From positions 10,109,501 through 10,173,500 of the forward strand of contig NZ_CP069338.1 in NCBI RefSeq assembly GCF_016859125.1: DNA of 64,000 nucleotides, in the 5' to 3' direction. Under the pieces are notes generated by a model that saw only the letters and a list, made by a program, of their open reading frames with translations, was not told the origin of the DNA and did not search any database. Below are positions 1 through 10,447 of this stretch, piece after piece (positions within the stretch are counted from its first letter, which is position 1; each line of letters starts with the position of its first letter). This DNA comes from Archangium violaceum. Its GTDB lineage: Bacteria > Myxococcota > Myxococcia > Myxococcales > Myxococcaceae. The position numbers were made by a program, and so were the translations under genes.

Positions 1-2
1 TG

Positions 3-516
3 CTCCAGCACGCCTCGCCCGCGAGCCTGAAGCAGGCCACGGTGGCCCTGCGGCGCATCCGTGAGGGTCTGAGCCCCCTCTCGTCCGCCATGCGCACCGA
101 GCGCCTCTTCTTGCCGCTGAGCGCATTCGGCCAGGTGCTCGCCCCCGAGCAACTCCATGCCCTTCCGGCCGGAGCGCGGGCCCTCTTGGGGCAAGGCCAG
201 GCCGACCTGGTGGACATCCCCTTCTTCACCCCCGCCTTGATGCACCACGCCCTCGTCGAGTTCATGCGCCTCGCGGGGGAGGTCATGCCGCTCGTCGATC
301 TTCCGCTCGCGGAACGCAAGGCTCCCTTCGACGCGCTGGGCCAGGAGGCCGTGCGGTCGTGGAACCCGCTCGTCCGCATGGGCCTGCCCGACTTCAGCGG
401 ATCCGCCGCCCGGGTGGACCTGCAGCGGGCCCGAGGCATACCTCCAGGGACTCTCGGCCGTCCTGGACCCGGAGGTGGCCCGGCTCCAGGAACTGACACT
501 GACGGCGACGCCCTGA
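3..516 (+). pseudogene. 3' end of an unrecognised gene, frameshifted near 420-430
   Basis: The reading frame is open from the first bases of the window, so the 5' end lies outside. It reads as a normal high-GC coding sequence up to about 420. Beyond that, the same frame gives a Gly/Pro-rich composition unlike a protein. From about 430 another frame reads plausibly (SGPEAYLQGLSAVL...ELTLTATP) and stops at 514-516. This points to a one- or two-base indel, either a real lesion or a sequencing error. I do not recognise the family. The visible part is mostly helical, Leu/Ala-rich, with no signal peptide or membrane segment in view. If the indel is an assembly error, the gene is simply an intact hypothetical. 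Confidence 0.5.
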
Positions 517-622
517 GCACGCGGGACCCAGGGTCACGGCTCACGGCGTGTACTTCACCGCCGTCATCCCCAACCGGTGCGGGCTCCGCGTGTGGAGCCC
601 CGGGCTCGATGCGCCAGGGGCC

Positions 623-1288
623 TCACTTCAGCAGCGGAGCCAGCGCGGGCCAGACATGGTCGCGCAGCTTGGGCTGCACGGCGGCGACGGGGTGGATGTT
701 GTCGGCCTGGAAGGAGGCGCGGTCCATGGCAATGGGCTCCAGCAGGAATGGGAGCAGGGACACCTTGTGCGCCTCGGCCACGGCTCGGTAGTTGGCCGCG
801 AAGCCCTCCGTGTAGGCCTTCCCCAGGTTGGGCGGCATGCGCATGCCCACCAGCAACACCCGGGCGCCAGAGGCCTTGGCCGCGCTCACCATCTTCTCCA
901 GGTGGGTCCGGGTCTGCTTGAGCGACAGGCCCCGCAGCCCGTCGTTGCCGCCCAGGGCGATGACCACCACCGCTGGCTGGTTGCGCGCGAGCTCTCGTTC
1001 GATTCGCGCGGCTCCGCCCGCGGTGGTTTCTCCACTGACGCTGGCGTTCACCACCCGCCATCCAGGCGTCTCCTTGGCCATCCGCTCGGCCGTCAGCGCC
1101 ACCCAGCCCTCCTCCGGCGCGAGCCCGTAGGCGGCGGACAGCGAGTCCCCCATCACCAGCACCGTCCGCACGGGCCCGGCCTCCGCGACCGATGCTCCCA
1201 GCGTGGCCAGCCCCACGGCCAGTGCCACTACCAGGCAACCGAGCACACCGGCGGTCCGGGTGTGATCCCTCTTGTATCCTTGGCTCAT
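623..1288 (-). CDS. tesA: TesA-type SGNH/GDSL esterase (arylesterase/lysophospholipase)
   Basis: SGNH-fold hydrolase of the TesA family, which cleaves ester and thioester bonds of lipids, usually in the periplasm. The block I Ser is in MGDSLSAAYGL, the block III Asn in GGNDGL, and the catalytic Asp/His pair in DNIHP near the C-terminus. The ATG at 1288 is chosen because a GGAGG lies about 11 bases before it and because the protein then begins with a basic stretch and a hydrophobic signal segment ending near VAEAGP. An in-frame start 72 bases upstream would add an uncharacteristic leader. The gene is divergent from a ybbA-ybbP pair, the same neighbourhood as in E. coli, which supports the orthology. 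Length (about 221 aa) fits the family. Confidence 0.88.
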   Translation of the reverse strand: MSQGYKRDHTRTAGVLGCLVVALAVGLATLGASVAEAGPVRTVLVMGDSLSAAYGLAPEEGWVALTAERMAKETPGWRVVNASVSGETTAGGAARIERELARNQPAVVVIALGGNDGLRGLSLKQTRTHLEKMVSAAKASGARVLLVGMRMPPNLGKAYTEGFAANYRAVAEAHKVSLLPFLLEPIAMDRASFQADNIHPVAAVQPKLRDHVWPALAPLLK

Positions 1289-1362
1289 CCGCTGCAACTC
1301 CTCCGGGCCGCCGTTACAAGCCTGCTCCGCGAACAGGCGCTCCCCTGACGAAGAACCCAAAT

Positions 1363-2090
<728 letters not shown>

Positions 2091-2094
<4 letters not shown>

Positions 2095-4619
2095 GACTGC
2101 TCGGGATGGCCTGGCGCCAGCTGCGCCGTGACTTCGCCGCCGGAGAGCTCCGCATCCTCCTCGCCGCCCTGGTGCTCGCGGTGTTGGCCGTGACGTCCAT
2201 CGGCTTCGTCACCGACCGCGCCGAGCGCGCGCTGGCCCTCGAGGCCAACCGGCTGCTCGGCGGAGACGCGGTGGTGCTCGGCGACACGCCCTTCGATGGG
2301 GTGGTGCGCGAGGCGGCGAAGGCGCCCGGGCTGCGAAGCACCGAGACGCAGGAGCTGCCCAGCATGATCCGGGTCGGCGACGCGGACGATGAGCGGCTCA
2401 AGCTCGGAGAGCTCCGGGCGCTCGGAGAGGGTTTTCCCCTGCGAGGCCGCTTCCGCATCGTGGACTCAGTGGACGGCCCCGAGCGCGACGCCACGGGCAT
2501 TCCCGAGCGGGGCAGCGTGTGGCTGAGCCGCGCGGGCGCGGACGCGCTGGATGCCAGGCTGGGGGACATGATTGGCATTGGCGAGTCGCGGCTGCGGCTC
2601 TCCGCGCTGGTGGTGAGGGAACCGGACGCGGCGATCGACTACTTCAACATCGCGCCCCGGGTGTTCCTCAACCTCGCCGACCTGCCCGCGACGGGGCTGG
2701 TGCAGGAGGGCAGCCGGCTGCGCTACCGCCTGGTGGTCGCCGGAGAGCCGGACGCGGTGGAGCGCTTCGTGCGCACCGCGCGTGAGGGGCTCGCGCGTGG
2801 CCAGCGCCTGGAGACGGTGAAGGACGCGCGTCCGGAGATGCGCTCCGCGCTCGACAGGGCCGACCGCTTCTTGAGCCTGGCGGCGTTGGTGTCGGTGGTG
2901 CTGGCGGCGGTGGCCGTGGCCATGGCGGCGCGCCGGCACAGCGAGCGGCACCTGTCGAGCACCGCGGTCATGCGGTGTCTGGGCGCGAGCCAGCGCACGC
3001 TGGTGGCCACCCACGGTGGCGAGCTGCTCCTCGCCGGCCTCATCGCGAGCTCCATCGGCGTCCTGCTCGCCTTCCTCATGCAGTGGCTGGTGGGAAGGTG
3101 GCTCTCCGAGGCGCTGAAGCTGGACATCCCGGCGGCCGGCTGGGTGCCGGCGGTGCAGGGGTATGGGGTGGGGCTGGTGGTACTGCTGACCTTCGGTGCA
3201 CCCCCCATCCTCGCGCTGCGCCGGGTGCCCGCGCTGCGCGTGTTGCGGAGGGACCTCGACCGGACCGAGCCGAGCTCCTGGCTGGTGGGGCTCGCGGGCG
3301 TGGCGGGGCTGGCCGCGCTGCTGTGGTGGAAGGCCGGCTCGGCGGGGCTGGCGTCCGCGATGCTCCTCGGCATCGTCGCCACGCTGGGCGTGCTGGCCGC
3401 CCTTGCGTGGGGGCTCATCTCCGTCGTGCGGCGGCTGCGCTCGCGGCTGCGCGGGAGCCTACGCTACGGGCTGGCCAACGTGAGCCGGCGCGCGGCCACC
3501 AGCGTCGCGCAGGTGTCGGCGCTCGGCCTGGGGCTGATGGCGCTGCTGCTGCTCACCTTCGTGCGCACCGACCTGCTCGACCGCTGGCAGGTGGCGCTCG
3601 CCAGGGAGGCCCCCAACCGCTTCATCGTCAACGTGCAGGAGGATCAGCTCGAGCTGGTGCGTGCGTTCATGGCCGAGCAGGGGTTGCCCGCGCCGGACCT
3701 CTTCCCCATGGTGCGTGGCCGCCTGGTGGCGCACAACGGCGAGCCGGTGAAGGCCACGCCCGCCGAGGGTGCCGCCAACACCGAGGAGGAGCGTCGCGGG
3801 CGGCGACGGAGGGACCGCGAGTACAACCTCTCCAGCGTCACCACGCTTCGCGACGACAACCGCATCACCGCGGGCACGTTCTGGGGACAGCGGCGCCCGG
3901 AGAAGCCGGAGCTCTCCGTGGAGGAGGACTTCGCCTCCGCGATGGGCTGGAAGCTCGGAGACCGCGTGGCCTTCGACATCGCGGGCCAGCGGCTCGAGGC
4001 CACCGTCACCAGCCTGCGCGAGGTGGAGTGGGAGAGCTTCCGGCCGAACTTCATCGTGCTGGTGTCGCCGGGCTCGCTCGCGGGCTATGCGGCCAGCTAC
4101 ATCACCGCGATGCACGTGCCCCCCGAGCGCACGCGCTTCACCGCGGAGCTGGTGTCCCGCTTCCCCAACCTCTCGGTGGTGGATGTGGATGCGCTGCTCG
4201 AGCAGGCGCGCGGCACCGCGGACCAGGTCTCCACCGTGGTGGAAGTGGTGTTCTACTTCTCGCTGCTCGCGGGCCTGCTGGTGCTGATGGCCGCGGTCAG
4301 TGCCAGTCAGGACGAGCGCCTGCTGGAAGGTGGCGTGATGCGGGTGCTGGGCGGCAGCCGCCGGCAGTTGCGGCTCGCGCAGGCCTCGGAGTTCGCGGCC
4401 ATTGGCCTGCTGTCGGGCCTCACCGCGGCGTTCGCCGCCTCCATCCTGGCCGGGGTCATCGCCACGCAGGTGTTCGAACTGCCATGGCAGGCGGACTGGC
4501 GGCTGGTGGGGGTGGGTGGCGGGCTGGGGGTGCTGGCGGCGGTGAGCGCGGGAATGTTCGCCACCCGGCGCGTGCTGGACGCGCCACCCTCGGTGACGCT
4601 GCGGGAGTTGCAGGGCTGA
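2091..4619 (+). CDS. ybbP: YbbP-type FtsX-family ABC permease
   Basis: Large FtsX/MacB-like permease of about 842 aa, the membrane partner of the upstream YbbA ATPase. A hydrophobic segment near residues 17-40 is followed by a large periplasmic domain. Two clusters of membrane helices follow (about 255-450 and 470-500), then a second periplasmic domain, then the C-terminal FtsX four-helix part (about 715-830), whose MRVLGGSRRQLRLAQ stretch is the usual coupling-helix region. This duplicated-FtsX layout matches YbbP. The ATG overlaps the ybbA stop. A perfect hairpin directly after the stop probably closes the operon. Confidence 0.87.
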
Positions 4620-4628
4620 GCCCGAGAG

Positions 4629-4649
4629 CACCTCGAGACGAGCGAGGTG
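4629..4649 (+). terminator. perfect 7-bp hairpin after ybbP
   Basis: CACCTCG and CGAGGTG form a perfect 7-bp stem around a 7-base loop, starting 10 bases after the ybbP stop. No T-run follows, so it is either a weak or Rho-assisted terminator or a 3' RNA-stabilising hairpin. Confidence 0.4.
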
Positions 4650-4755
4650 GAGCCGATGCGCGACGAGGGCCACTCATGCTCGTCATGTCACGCTCTCCTC
4701 CTGGGCTATGGTGAGCGCTGGCGGCTGGCGGGGGGTCCGCCGCGCCACTCCACTC

Positions 4756-6600
4756 ATGACACATCCTTCACGAAGCTCCTCGTTCTCCCACTGGCTCGTC
4801 CGTGGGCTCCTGCTCGTCATGGCCTGCGCACCCGCGCAAGAGGCGAAGGAGATTCCGGTGGTCGGAGCGCCCTCCGCCGCCGTCGACGTCTCGCCCCCCT
4901 TCGACGTCCACGCCGTCATCCGCCGCGTGGAACAATCCTTCCGTTCCCAGGAAGGCTTCTTCACGGGTGACCAGGACACCTACGCGGTTCGCGTGGGAGA
5001 GGACGGCACGATCCGCTTCTCGCCGCGCGCCTGGCGGGAAGCGCACGCGTCCGCCACCCCCTCCCCTACCGCGGTGCAGGGAGCTCCCTTGGAGGTGCGC
5101 ACGGTGTCGATCTCCCGGGGCGAGCGTCCCCTGGCCCAGGCGCCGCGCGTGTCGGTGCGCGAGGACGGCGCGTTGGCCGTGCAGCGGGGTCCCGTGGTGG
5201 AGGTGCTGCGAAACGGCGACGGAGTCCTTGCGCAACGCTGGGAGATGGCCATCCGCCCCGAGGGCACGGGCGATCTGGACGTGCGAGTGGAACTGGCCGG
5301 GCTCGAGTACGTGGGCAAGACGTCCCAGGGGCACCACTACGTAGATCCCCAGACGCGGCTCGGGGTGCGCTACGGACAGGCCACGTGGGTGGACGCGAGA
5401 GGCGTGCGGACTCCCGTACAGACCGTCCGCGAAGAGGGCGTCCTGGTGATGCGCGTGCCCGCGCGCGTCCTGGAGGATTCAACCTGGCCGGCGGTGCTGG
5501 CTCCGATCATCTCCCCGGAAATCAGCGCGGATGAGCCCGTACCCGCTCCACCGGGAACCCCTACGAACTCGGGTGCTGTCGCCTCGGGTGAAGGCATCTA
5601 CCTGGTGACGTGGCTGAGAAGTTTCGGCGACACGGACATGATCCATGCCACCCGTGTACGAGCCGTGGACGGGGTTCTCCTCGACCCGAATGGTTTCATC
5701 GTGCAGGGCTCGGAGCAGCGGGTCAGCAAGCTCTCCGTGGCCTCGGTGGGGAACGACTTCCTGGTGGCCTTCTCGGGTGCTCGTCCAGGCTTCCACGCGT
5801 CCATCCAGGCCGTACTCGTGCGAGGCGCGACGAAGCAGGTGCAATCCGTTGGCACCCTGTCCTCCTCCACTCCGGGAAGCCATGAAGAGCCCGTCGTCGC
5901 CTTCGACGGAAGCCAATTCCTCGTGGCGTGGAGCCGTGTCGAGAGAAAGATCGTGGGGGATAAGGTGTACGAAACCTCGGTCCTCAGAGGCAGGCGCGTG
6001 AGGGCGTCGGATGGACAGGTTCTCGACACCACGGAGATTCCCATATCCTCCATGGAGGGGGTGCCCAGAAAGCCCTCGCTGGCCTTTGGTGGAAGCCACT
6101 TCCTGGTGGCCTGGCAGGCCGATCCACAACAAACCGGGGATTCCAACATCTACGGCGCGCGCGTGAGGGCGTCGGATGGACAGGTCCTCGATACCACCCC
6201 CCTCTCCATTTCCACCGCCACGGGCGCCCAGCTCGCCCCCGCCGTGGCCTTCACCGCGGGCCAGTTCCTCGTGGCATGGAACGATCGGCGCACGGATGCC
6301 TCCGGCGACGTCTATGGCGCACGGGTGCGTGCCGGGGATGGGCAGGTGCTCGATGCCTTGGGAATTCCCATCGCCACCGGCCCCGCGGCCCTGGTGGACA
6401 ACGCTTCAATCGCCGCCAGCGCCAGTGCGAATGACTTCCTGGTGGTGTGGCCACAGCAGGAGAACTCCAGCTCCACCTTCTACGGAGCACGGGTTGATTC
6501 GAATGGAAACGTGCTCGATGCCAGCGCCGTGGCCTTCTCGACGCCCGATACGACGAGCCGCTCGGCCGCTCAAGAGCGCTCGATAAATCCCAGGAAGTGA
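4756..6600 (+). CDS. repeat-containing surface lipoprotein, function unknown
   Basis: A predicted lipoprotein of about 614 aa. The ATG at 4756 gives a classic type II signal (LLLVMAC lipobox); an upstream in-frame start would add a non-signal leader. The mature N-terminal third has no recognised domain. From about residue 285 it consists of repeats of roughly 50-60 residues built around FLVAW or FLVVW cores and GARVRASDGQVLDTT-like segments, typical of beta-propeller or beta-sandwich repeat lipoproteins common in myxobacteria. The last repeat ends abruptly (SAAQERSINPRK), only 30 bases before the left inverted repeat of an IS remnant, so the C-terminus may have been cut by that element. No enzymatic motif is visible. 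Confidence 0.75.
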   Translation: MTHPSRSSSFSHWLVRGLLLVMACAPAQEAKEIPVVGAPSAAVDVSPPFDVHAVIRRVEQSFRSQEGFFTGDQDTYAVRVGEDGTIRFSPRAWREAHASATPSPTAVQGAPLEVRTVSISRGERPLAQAPRVSVREDGALAVQRGPVVEVLRNGDGVLAQRWEMAIRPEGTGDLDVRVELAGLEYVGKTSQGHHYVDPQTRLGVRYGQATWVDARGVRTPVQTVREEGVLVMRVPARVLEDSTWPAVLAPIISPEISADEPVPAPPGTPTNSGAVASGEGIYLVTWLRSFGDTDMIHATRVRAVDGVLLDPNGFIVQGSEQRVSKLSVASVGNDFLVAFSGARPGFHASIQAVLVRGATKQVQSVGTLSSSTPGSHEEPVVAFDGSQFLVAWSRVERKIVGDKVYETSVLRGRRVRASDGQVLDTTEIPISSMEGVPRKPSLAFGGSHFLVAWQADPQQTGDSNIYGARVRASDGQVLDTTPLSISTATGAQLAPAVAFTAGQFLVAWNDRRTDASGDVYGARVRAGDGQVLDALGIPIATGPAALVDNASIAASASANDFLVVWPQQENSSSTFYGARVDSNGNVLDASAVAFSTPDTTSRSAAQERSINPRK

Positions 6601-6630
6601 AAGCTGGGTGATCCAAAGGTGGGTGGGGAA

Positions 6631-7042
6631 GGCAAAGCCCCACCCCTGGGGTTCGGGTGCAAGAGGTACCATGTGAAGTAGGCAGGGGGAGTGAGCCAGA
6701 AGAAAGCGCGGGCAGCAGAGGGAAGAGTCCGGACGAAAGAGCCGGACAGGTCGCAAGGCTGGCTGTTCAAGCAGATGCCGGAGCAGTTGGTGGAGCCGGA
6801 GCACCCGGTGCGGGTAGTGGCGGCGGCGGTGGAGGCGTTGGACCTGAGAGGTTTTCTGGCCGGGGCCAAGGCGGTGGAGGGACATGCGGGACGCCCGGTG
6901 ACAAGTCCCCGGTTGCTGTTCATCCCGGTGCTGGCGATGAATGGTGCCGGGCAGCCGGTGCTGGCGTGGAGCATGCCGCTACCAGCAAGCGGCGCTCCAG
7001 GCCCTTGCCCCATGGGAAGCCCCAGGGGCTGGGGCATTGCCC
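6631..7042. mobile_element. remnant of an IS1182-type insertion sequence
   Basis: Inverted ends are visible: 6631-6653 reads GGCAAAGCCCCACCCCTGGG(G), and the reverse complement of 7018-7042 reads GGCAATGCCCCAGCCCCTGGGG, with only a few mismatches. Between them is about 410 bp holding only the N-terminal part of an IS1182-like transposase, so the centre and 3' part of the element have been deleted while both ends remain. This is effectively a small non-autonomous (MITE-like) derivative. I could not identify a target duplication. Confidence 0.6.
6691..6920 (+). pseudogene. N-terminal fragment of an IS1182-family transposase
   Basis: Starts with GTG. Readable homology covers the typical N-terminal segment of IS1182-like transposases (LVEPEHPVRVVAAAVEALDL, then VEGHAGRPVTSPRLL), which normally precedes the DDE core. 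After about position 6920 the frame no longer resembles a transposase, and no catalytic residues remain. It lies inside the inverted ends of the remnant and cannot be functional. Recognition of the family is from the conserved N-terminal pattern only. Confidence 0.6.
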
Positions 7043-7099
7043 GAGGGGCGGCCATGCTGCCGAGCAAAGCGGACGCCCCATCTCCACTGTGTGACGACC

Positions 7100-7645
7100 A
7101 TGGGACTTCTAGACCGCATCCTCGGTGGGGGTTCCCGCTCCATGCAGCCGAACCGGGGAGGAGGGGCGGTTCCCTCCGCCGACGAGCAGGCGCTTGCCCG
7201 CTACCGGTATCTGCTGCGGACGGCGCCGCCGGAAGCCATCGAGCAGGCGCATGCGGAAGCCTTCGCGCAACTGACGCCCGCGCAACGAGCGCGGGCCCTG
7301 CGGGAGTTGAGCGAGGACCTGCCTCCGGCGGAACGGAGGGCCGCGGCCTCGAATGACCCGGAGCCCCGAGCGTTGGCGCGAATGGCGACACGGGCCGAGA
7401 TGCGTCGGCCCGGGACGCTGGAGCGCTCCTTCGGGGGGATGAGCCTCGGCGGAATGTTCGCTGGGAGCCTATTGGGCAGCATCGCCGGGACGGTGATTGG
7501 CTCGGCGATCGCCCACCAGTTCCTGAGCGACTTCGACGGCGGATCCTGGGAGGATGAGGCCGGGCTGGACTCCGCCCAGACGGAGGACGTGGCCGCGGAA
7601 GACGACGCTGGCTACGGGGATGACCTGGGCGACTTCGACTTGTGA
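7100..7645 (+). CDS. conserved hypothetical protein with acidic tail, paired with a BI-1/YccA protein
   Basis: A 181-aa protein starting MGLLDRILGG. Residues 30-100 are helical (ARYRYLLRTAPPEAIEQ and AFAQLTPAQRARALRELSED), followed by a Gly-rich stretch at about 120-145 (GGMSLGGMFAGSLLGSIAG) that could insert in or pack against a membrane, and a strongly acidic tail. Relatives with this architecture are widespread, mainly in actinobacteria, and are often mislabelled as cation-transporting ATPase; nothing in the sequence supports that activity. It ends 17 bases before the YccA-like gene, with which it probably forms an operon. It lies just beyond an IS remnant, so its native promoter may have been disturbed. 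Confidence 0.75.
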   Translation: MGLLDRILGGGSRSMQPNRGGGAVPSADEQALARYRYLLRTAPPEAIEQAHAEAFAQLTPAQRARALRELSEDLPPAERRAAASNDPEPRALARMATRAEMRRPGTLERSFGGMSLGGMFAGSLLGSIAGTVIGSAIAHQFLSDFDGGSWEDEAGLDSAQTEDVAAEDDAGYGDDLGDFDL

Positions 7646-7662
7646 CCGATAGGGGACGAGAC

Positions 7663-8370
7663 ATGGCTTGGAACACTGCTACTGGGGGGATGATCGCCGC
7701 CGAAGCTCCGGTCTCGGAGCGGGTGGCCTTCATCCGGAAGACGTACCTCCACCTGGGGGGCGCGGTGCTGGCCTTCATCGCGTTGGAGGCGGCGCTCCTC
7801 AACTCACCGCTCGCACAGCCGATCGTGCAGACGATGCTCGGTGGGCGCATGAGCTGGCTCATCGTCCTGGCCGCCTTCATGGCCGTGGGGTGGGTGGCTG
7901 ATCGATGGGCCCAGTCCGCGAGCTCCCCCGCCATGCAGTACCTCGGGCTGGGTCTCTACGTGGTGGCGGAAGCCATCATCATGCTCCCGCTCCTGTACGT
8001 GGCGGCCTACTTCTCCAGGGACCCGAACATCATCGCCAAGGCGGGGGTGCTCACCGGGCTCGTCTTCGTGGGGTTGACGGGAACGGTCCTCCTCACCCGG
8101 CGCGACTTCTCGTGGCTCCGTCCGGCGCTGACGATCGCCGGGTTCGCGGCCCTCGGCTTGATCGTCGTCTCGCTGCTCTTCGGCTTCACCCTGGGGACGA
8201 TCTTCGCGGCCGTGATGGTCGTGGTCGCCGCCGGGTACATCCTCTATTACACGTCCAACGTCCTTCATCACTACCCGGTGGGCTCCCACGTCGCGGCGGC
8301 GCTGGCCCTGTTCTCGGCCGTGGCCCTCCTGTTCTGGTACATCCTCCGGATCTTCACGGACCGGCGCTGA
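7663..8370 (+). CDS. Bax inhibitor-1/YccA family membrane protein
   Basis: A 235-aa integral membrane protein with about seven hydrophobic segments and the usual BI-1 layout: a soluble N-terminal arm (SERVAFIRKTYLHL, the family's opening motif), six or seven helices, and a short basic C-terminus (ILRIFTDRR). BI-1/YccA proteins act as pH-sensitive calcium leak channels or as regulators of membrane proteases such as FtsH; which applies here is unknown. The ATG at 7663 is preferred over the in-frame GTG at 7642 because AGGGGA lies 6 bases before it. Confidence 0.88.
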   Translation: MAWNTATGGMIAAEAPVSERVAFIRKTYLHLGGAVLAFIALEAALLNSPLAQPIVQTMLGGRMSWLIVLAAFMAVGWVADRWAQSASSPAMQYLGLGLYVVAEAIIMLPLLYVAAYFSRDPNIIAKAGVLTGLVFVGLTGTVLLTRRDFSWLRPALTIAGFAALGLIVVSLLFGFTLGTIFAAVMVVVAAGYILYYTSNVLHHYPVGSHVAAALALFSAVALLFWYILRIFTDRR

Positions 8371-8469
8371 AGCGAGCGGAAGCCTGGTTTCAGGAGGGCT
8401 CGGGGCCGCGTTCGTGCGGCACCGGGCCCTCCTTCCGTCCGCGGGCGCCGTATGGCGCACAGCTGCCGC

Positions 8470-9164
8470 TCTGCTCCAACGGCTGCTCTTCGAGCAGCCC
8501 CTGCATGAGCTGGCGGTTGTAACGAAGCACCGGCGTCTGCCCGGTGAAGAAACCGATGCGACCTCGCCCAACCGAGCCCGAAGCGCATGCGCAGGTTACC
8601 CTGCTGCGAGGCCTCGTCCTTCGCGCCCGGATCCTCCGTGACGTAGAGCCCCGGGATGCCGATGGATCCACCCGCCCGGGTGATGGCCATGAGCGAGTTG
8701 AGCACCGTGGCGGGTGCCTCCGTCCCATGCTGGGCACCGTGGCCGCGCGCCTCGAAACCGACCGCGTCGATGGAGGCATCGACCTCGGGCACACCGGTAA
8801 CCGCGGCGATCAACTCCTCCAGCTTGTCGCTCTTCGTGAGATCGATGGGCTCGAACCCGACGGACTTCGCGTGCTTCAACCGCTCCGGGTTGATGTCGCC
8901 GATCATCACCACCGCTGCCCCGAGCAGGTGGGCCGAAGCCGCGGCGGCGAGCCCCACTGGGCCTGCCCGCCCACCCAGCCGCCCATGTCCACATAGCCAT
9001 AGGCGCCGCCGGGACGTGACGCGTTGACGTTGAGACACACGCCCGTCTGCTGCTCCCGGCACGTGCGGCAGCGTCCGCAGGCAACGTTGAAGGGCACCGT
9101 GACGAGATCGCCCAGCTCCAGGTACTCGACGTCCTTGCCTTTCTCGATGATCTCCCCGGTGATT
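8470..9164 (-). pseudogene. fdhA: glutathione-independent formaldehyde dehydrogenase, fragmented
   Basis: Three frames on the minus strand together read as a zinc alcohol dehydrogenase of the FdhA type. 9164 down to about 8950 gives ITGEIIEKGKDVEY and the structural-zinc cysteines in CGRCRTCREQQTGVC, then YGYVDMGGWVGGQAQ. After a frame change and a gap of about 45-50 residues relative to family members, the Rossmann part follows (VGLAAAASAHLLGAAVV, about 8940-8570). After another frame change it ends with FFTGQTPVLRYNRQLMQ. The first 60-70 residues, including catalytic zinc ligands, are missing, and the C-terminus is lost. It is clearly dead: two frameshifts, one internal deletion and both ends truncated. 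Confidence 0.8.
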
Positions 9165-9167
9165 ATG

Positions 9168-9320
9168 AGTGGCGAGGACGCCGACCGTGCGCGCTCGCTG
9201 ATCAAGGGCGTCGAGTTCCACAAGGTCGACACGGGCCACTCCTTCCACTCGGAGAAGCCCGAGCAGTTCATCAGGCTCATGGTCGACTTCAAGAAGCGGG
9301 TCGGTGCCTCTGGCCGGTAG
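9168..9320 (+). pseudogene. C-terminal fragment of an alpha/beta hydrolase
   Basis: About 50 residues starting MSGEDADRARSLIKGVEFHK and containing TGHSFHSEKPEQF. This resembles the last strand-helix of alpha/beta hydrolases (dienelactone-hydrolase-like), with the His of the catalytic triad in GHSFH. No nucleophile or acid region precedes it: the upstream sequence is the oppositely oriented fdhA fragment, and the two fragments abut at about 9165. It must therefore be a rearrangement scar. Confidence 0.5.
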
Positions 9321-10048
9321 AAGCCACGGAGGAAGAATTGCGCGGGTGCGCAGTGCACGTTGCAAGGACGCCTGTCGGTCCCCACGCGCAGGTGCTCGGC
9401 GGGACGGTGAGCGGGAATGCCCGGATCGACGGTCACGCCGGGCTCGGCTCGCGTGGGAACGGAGTTCACGGGGCCAATCGGACCGCGCCCGTGGTCGAAG
9501 TGACGGCGCCGCCTCCGTACACGTGGAGGCCGTGAGCCCTCGAGCAGTCATGGGGACCTGACACGCGAGGAGGCGGCGGCAATCAGGCCGCGCTCCGCCT
9601 GCCGTCTCCTCGCGAGCCCAGCACCGTGCCGAACTGGATGTGGGCGGACTCCGGCTCGAGAAGTTGCAGGAAGGCCTCGGCGCACCGTCTACCGTGACGT
9701 CGCCACCTTGCAGGGCTTCGGACCAGGCCGCTGACGCACAGCCCCCGAAGCTTTCCAGCGATCCGGCGGAGAATCTGCTGAAGCAGGTCCGCGAAGAGGA
9801 CGCCCGGGGCTTTGCTGACAGGCAGCGGGACGCCCTGCACCCGCATCTTCTCCTTCCAGTGGCGGACCTGCGGCGGGTCGCGGAGATACGCCATGAAGCC
9901 CTCGGGGGTGGGCTCCAGCTCGTCATGGACATCTACTTCGGTGATTGCGTTCTCGTGGCTCAGGTCGGGCTTCCCTCCAAAGCACTCTTCCTGAATCCGC
10001 CACCGCTTCTCCAGGAGCTCCCCCTTTGGACGCTCGCGGAGGCAAATG
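9321..10048. other. decayed region, no intact gene seen
   Basis: This stretch holds no convincing complete gene. At 9380-9535 (+) a short segment reads AQVLGGTVSGNARIDGHAGL, similar to the hexapeptide or beta-helix tails of some secreted myxobacterial proteins. At 9640-10040 (-) a continuous frame has a protein-like composition (for example KRWRIQEECFGGKPDLSHEN), but I recognise no family and it lacks its own start. Both look like further fragments of rearranged genes. Confidence 0.45.
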
Positions 10049-10447
10049 TCAGGGCAAAGCCGCCAGGAAGGCCCGCTGCACGTCGAGGTACCCAGGCACG
10101 AACACCTGCCGTGGTGCGTAGCCGGCGCGGGCGAACGCCTCCCAGATGGGTCGGTAGAACCCGTCGCTCGTCGCGTCCACCGGGCCGTCGCCGTGTACGA
10201 ACACGACGAGCCCGACCGGTCGCGTGGTGCCCGGCGGCAGCGCGAGCACGCCGTCGAGGTCGCCGGCCGGGCCGGGGATCGCGATCCGCCGCTCGTCCAG
10301 GTCATACGTGTGACCCATGACCGCGATCCCCGCGACGGCCGCGAGCAGCGCGCCGACGACGACCAGCGCCGTGAGTACCCACCGGACAACGTGGCGGCGT
10401 GGGGAGTGAGCCGGCCTCACGGTGTCAGCATCTATCGATTCATTCAC
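10049..10447 (-). pseudogene. truncated alpha/beta hydrolase with N-terminal membrane anchor
   Basis: 132 aa from a GTG start. There is a membrane segment at about residues 20-45 (VVRWVLTALVVVGALLAAVAG), then the opening of an alpha/beta hydrolase domain (RRIAIPGPAGDLDGVLALPP, then VVFVHGDGPVDATSDGFYRP, the oxyanion-strand HG motif). Family members continue for more than 250 further residues with the GxSxG nucleophile elbow, which is absent. Homology stops after FARAGYAP and the frame closes shortly afterwards. It is divergent from an acetyltransferase-PaaX pair whose codon usage and family relationships look actinobacterial, suggesting the trio arrived together before this gene was cut. Confidence 0.7.
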
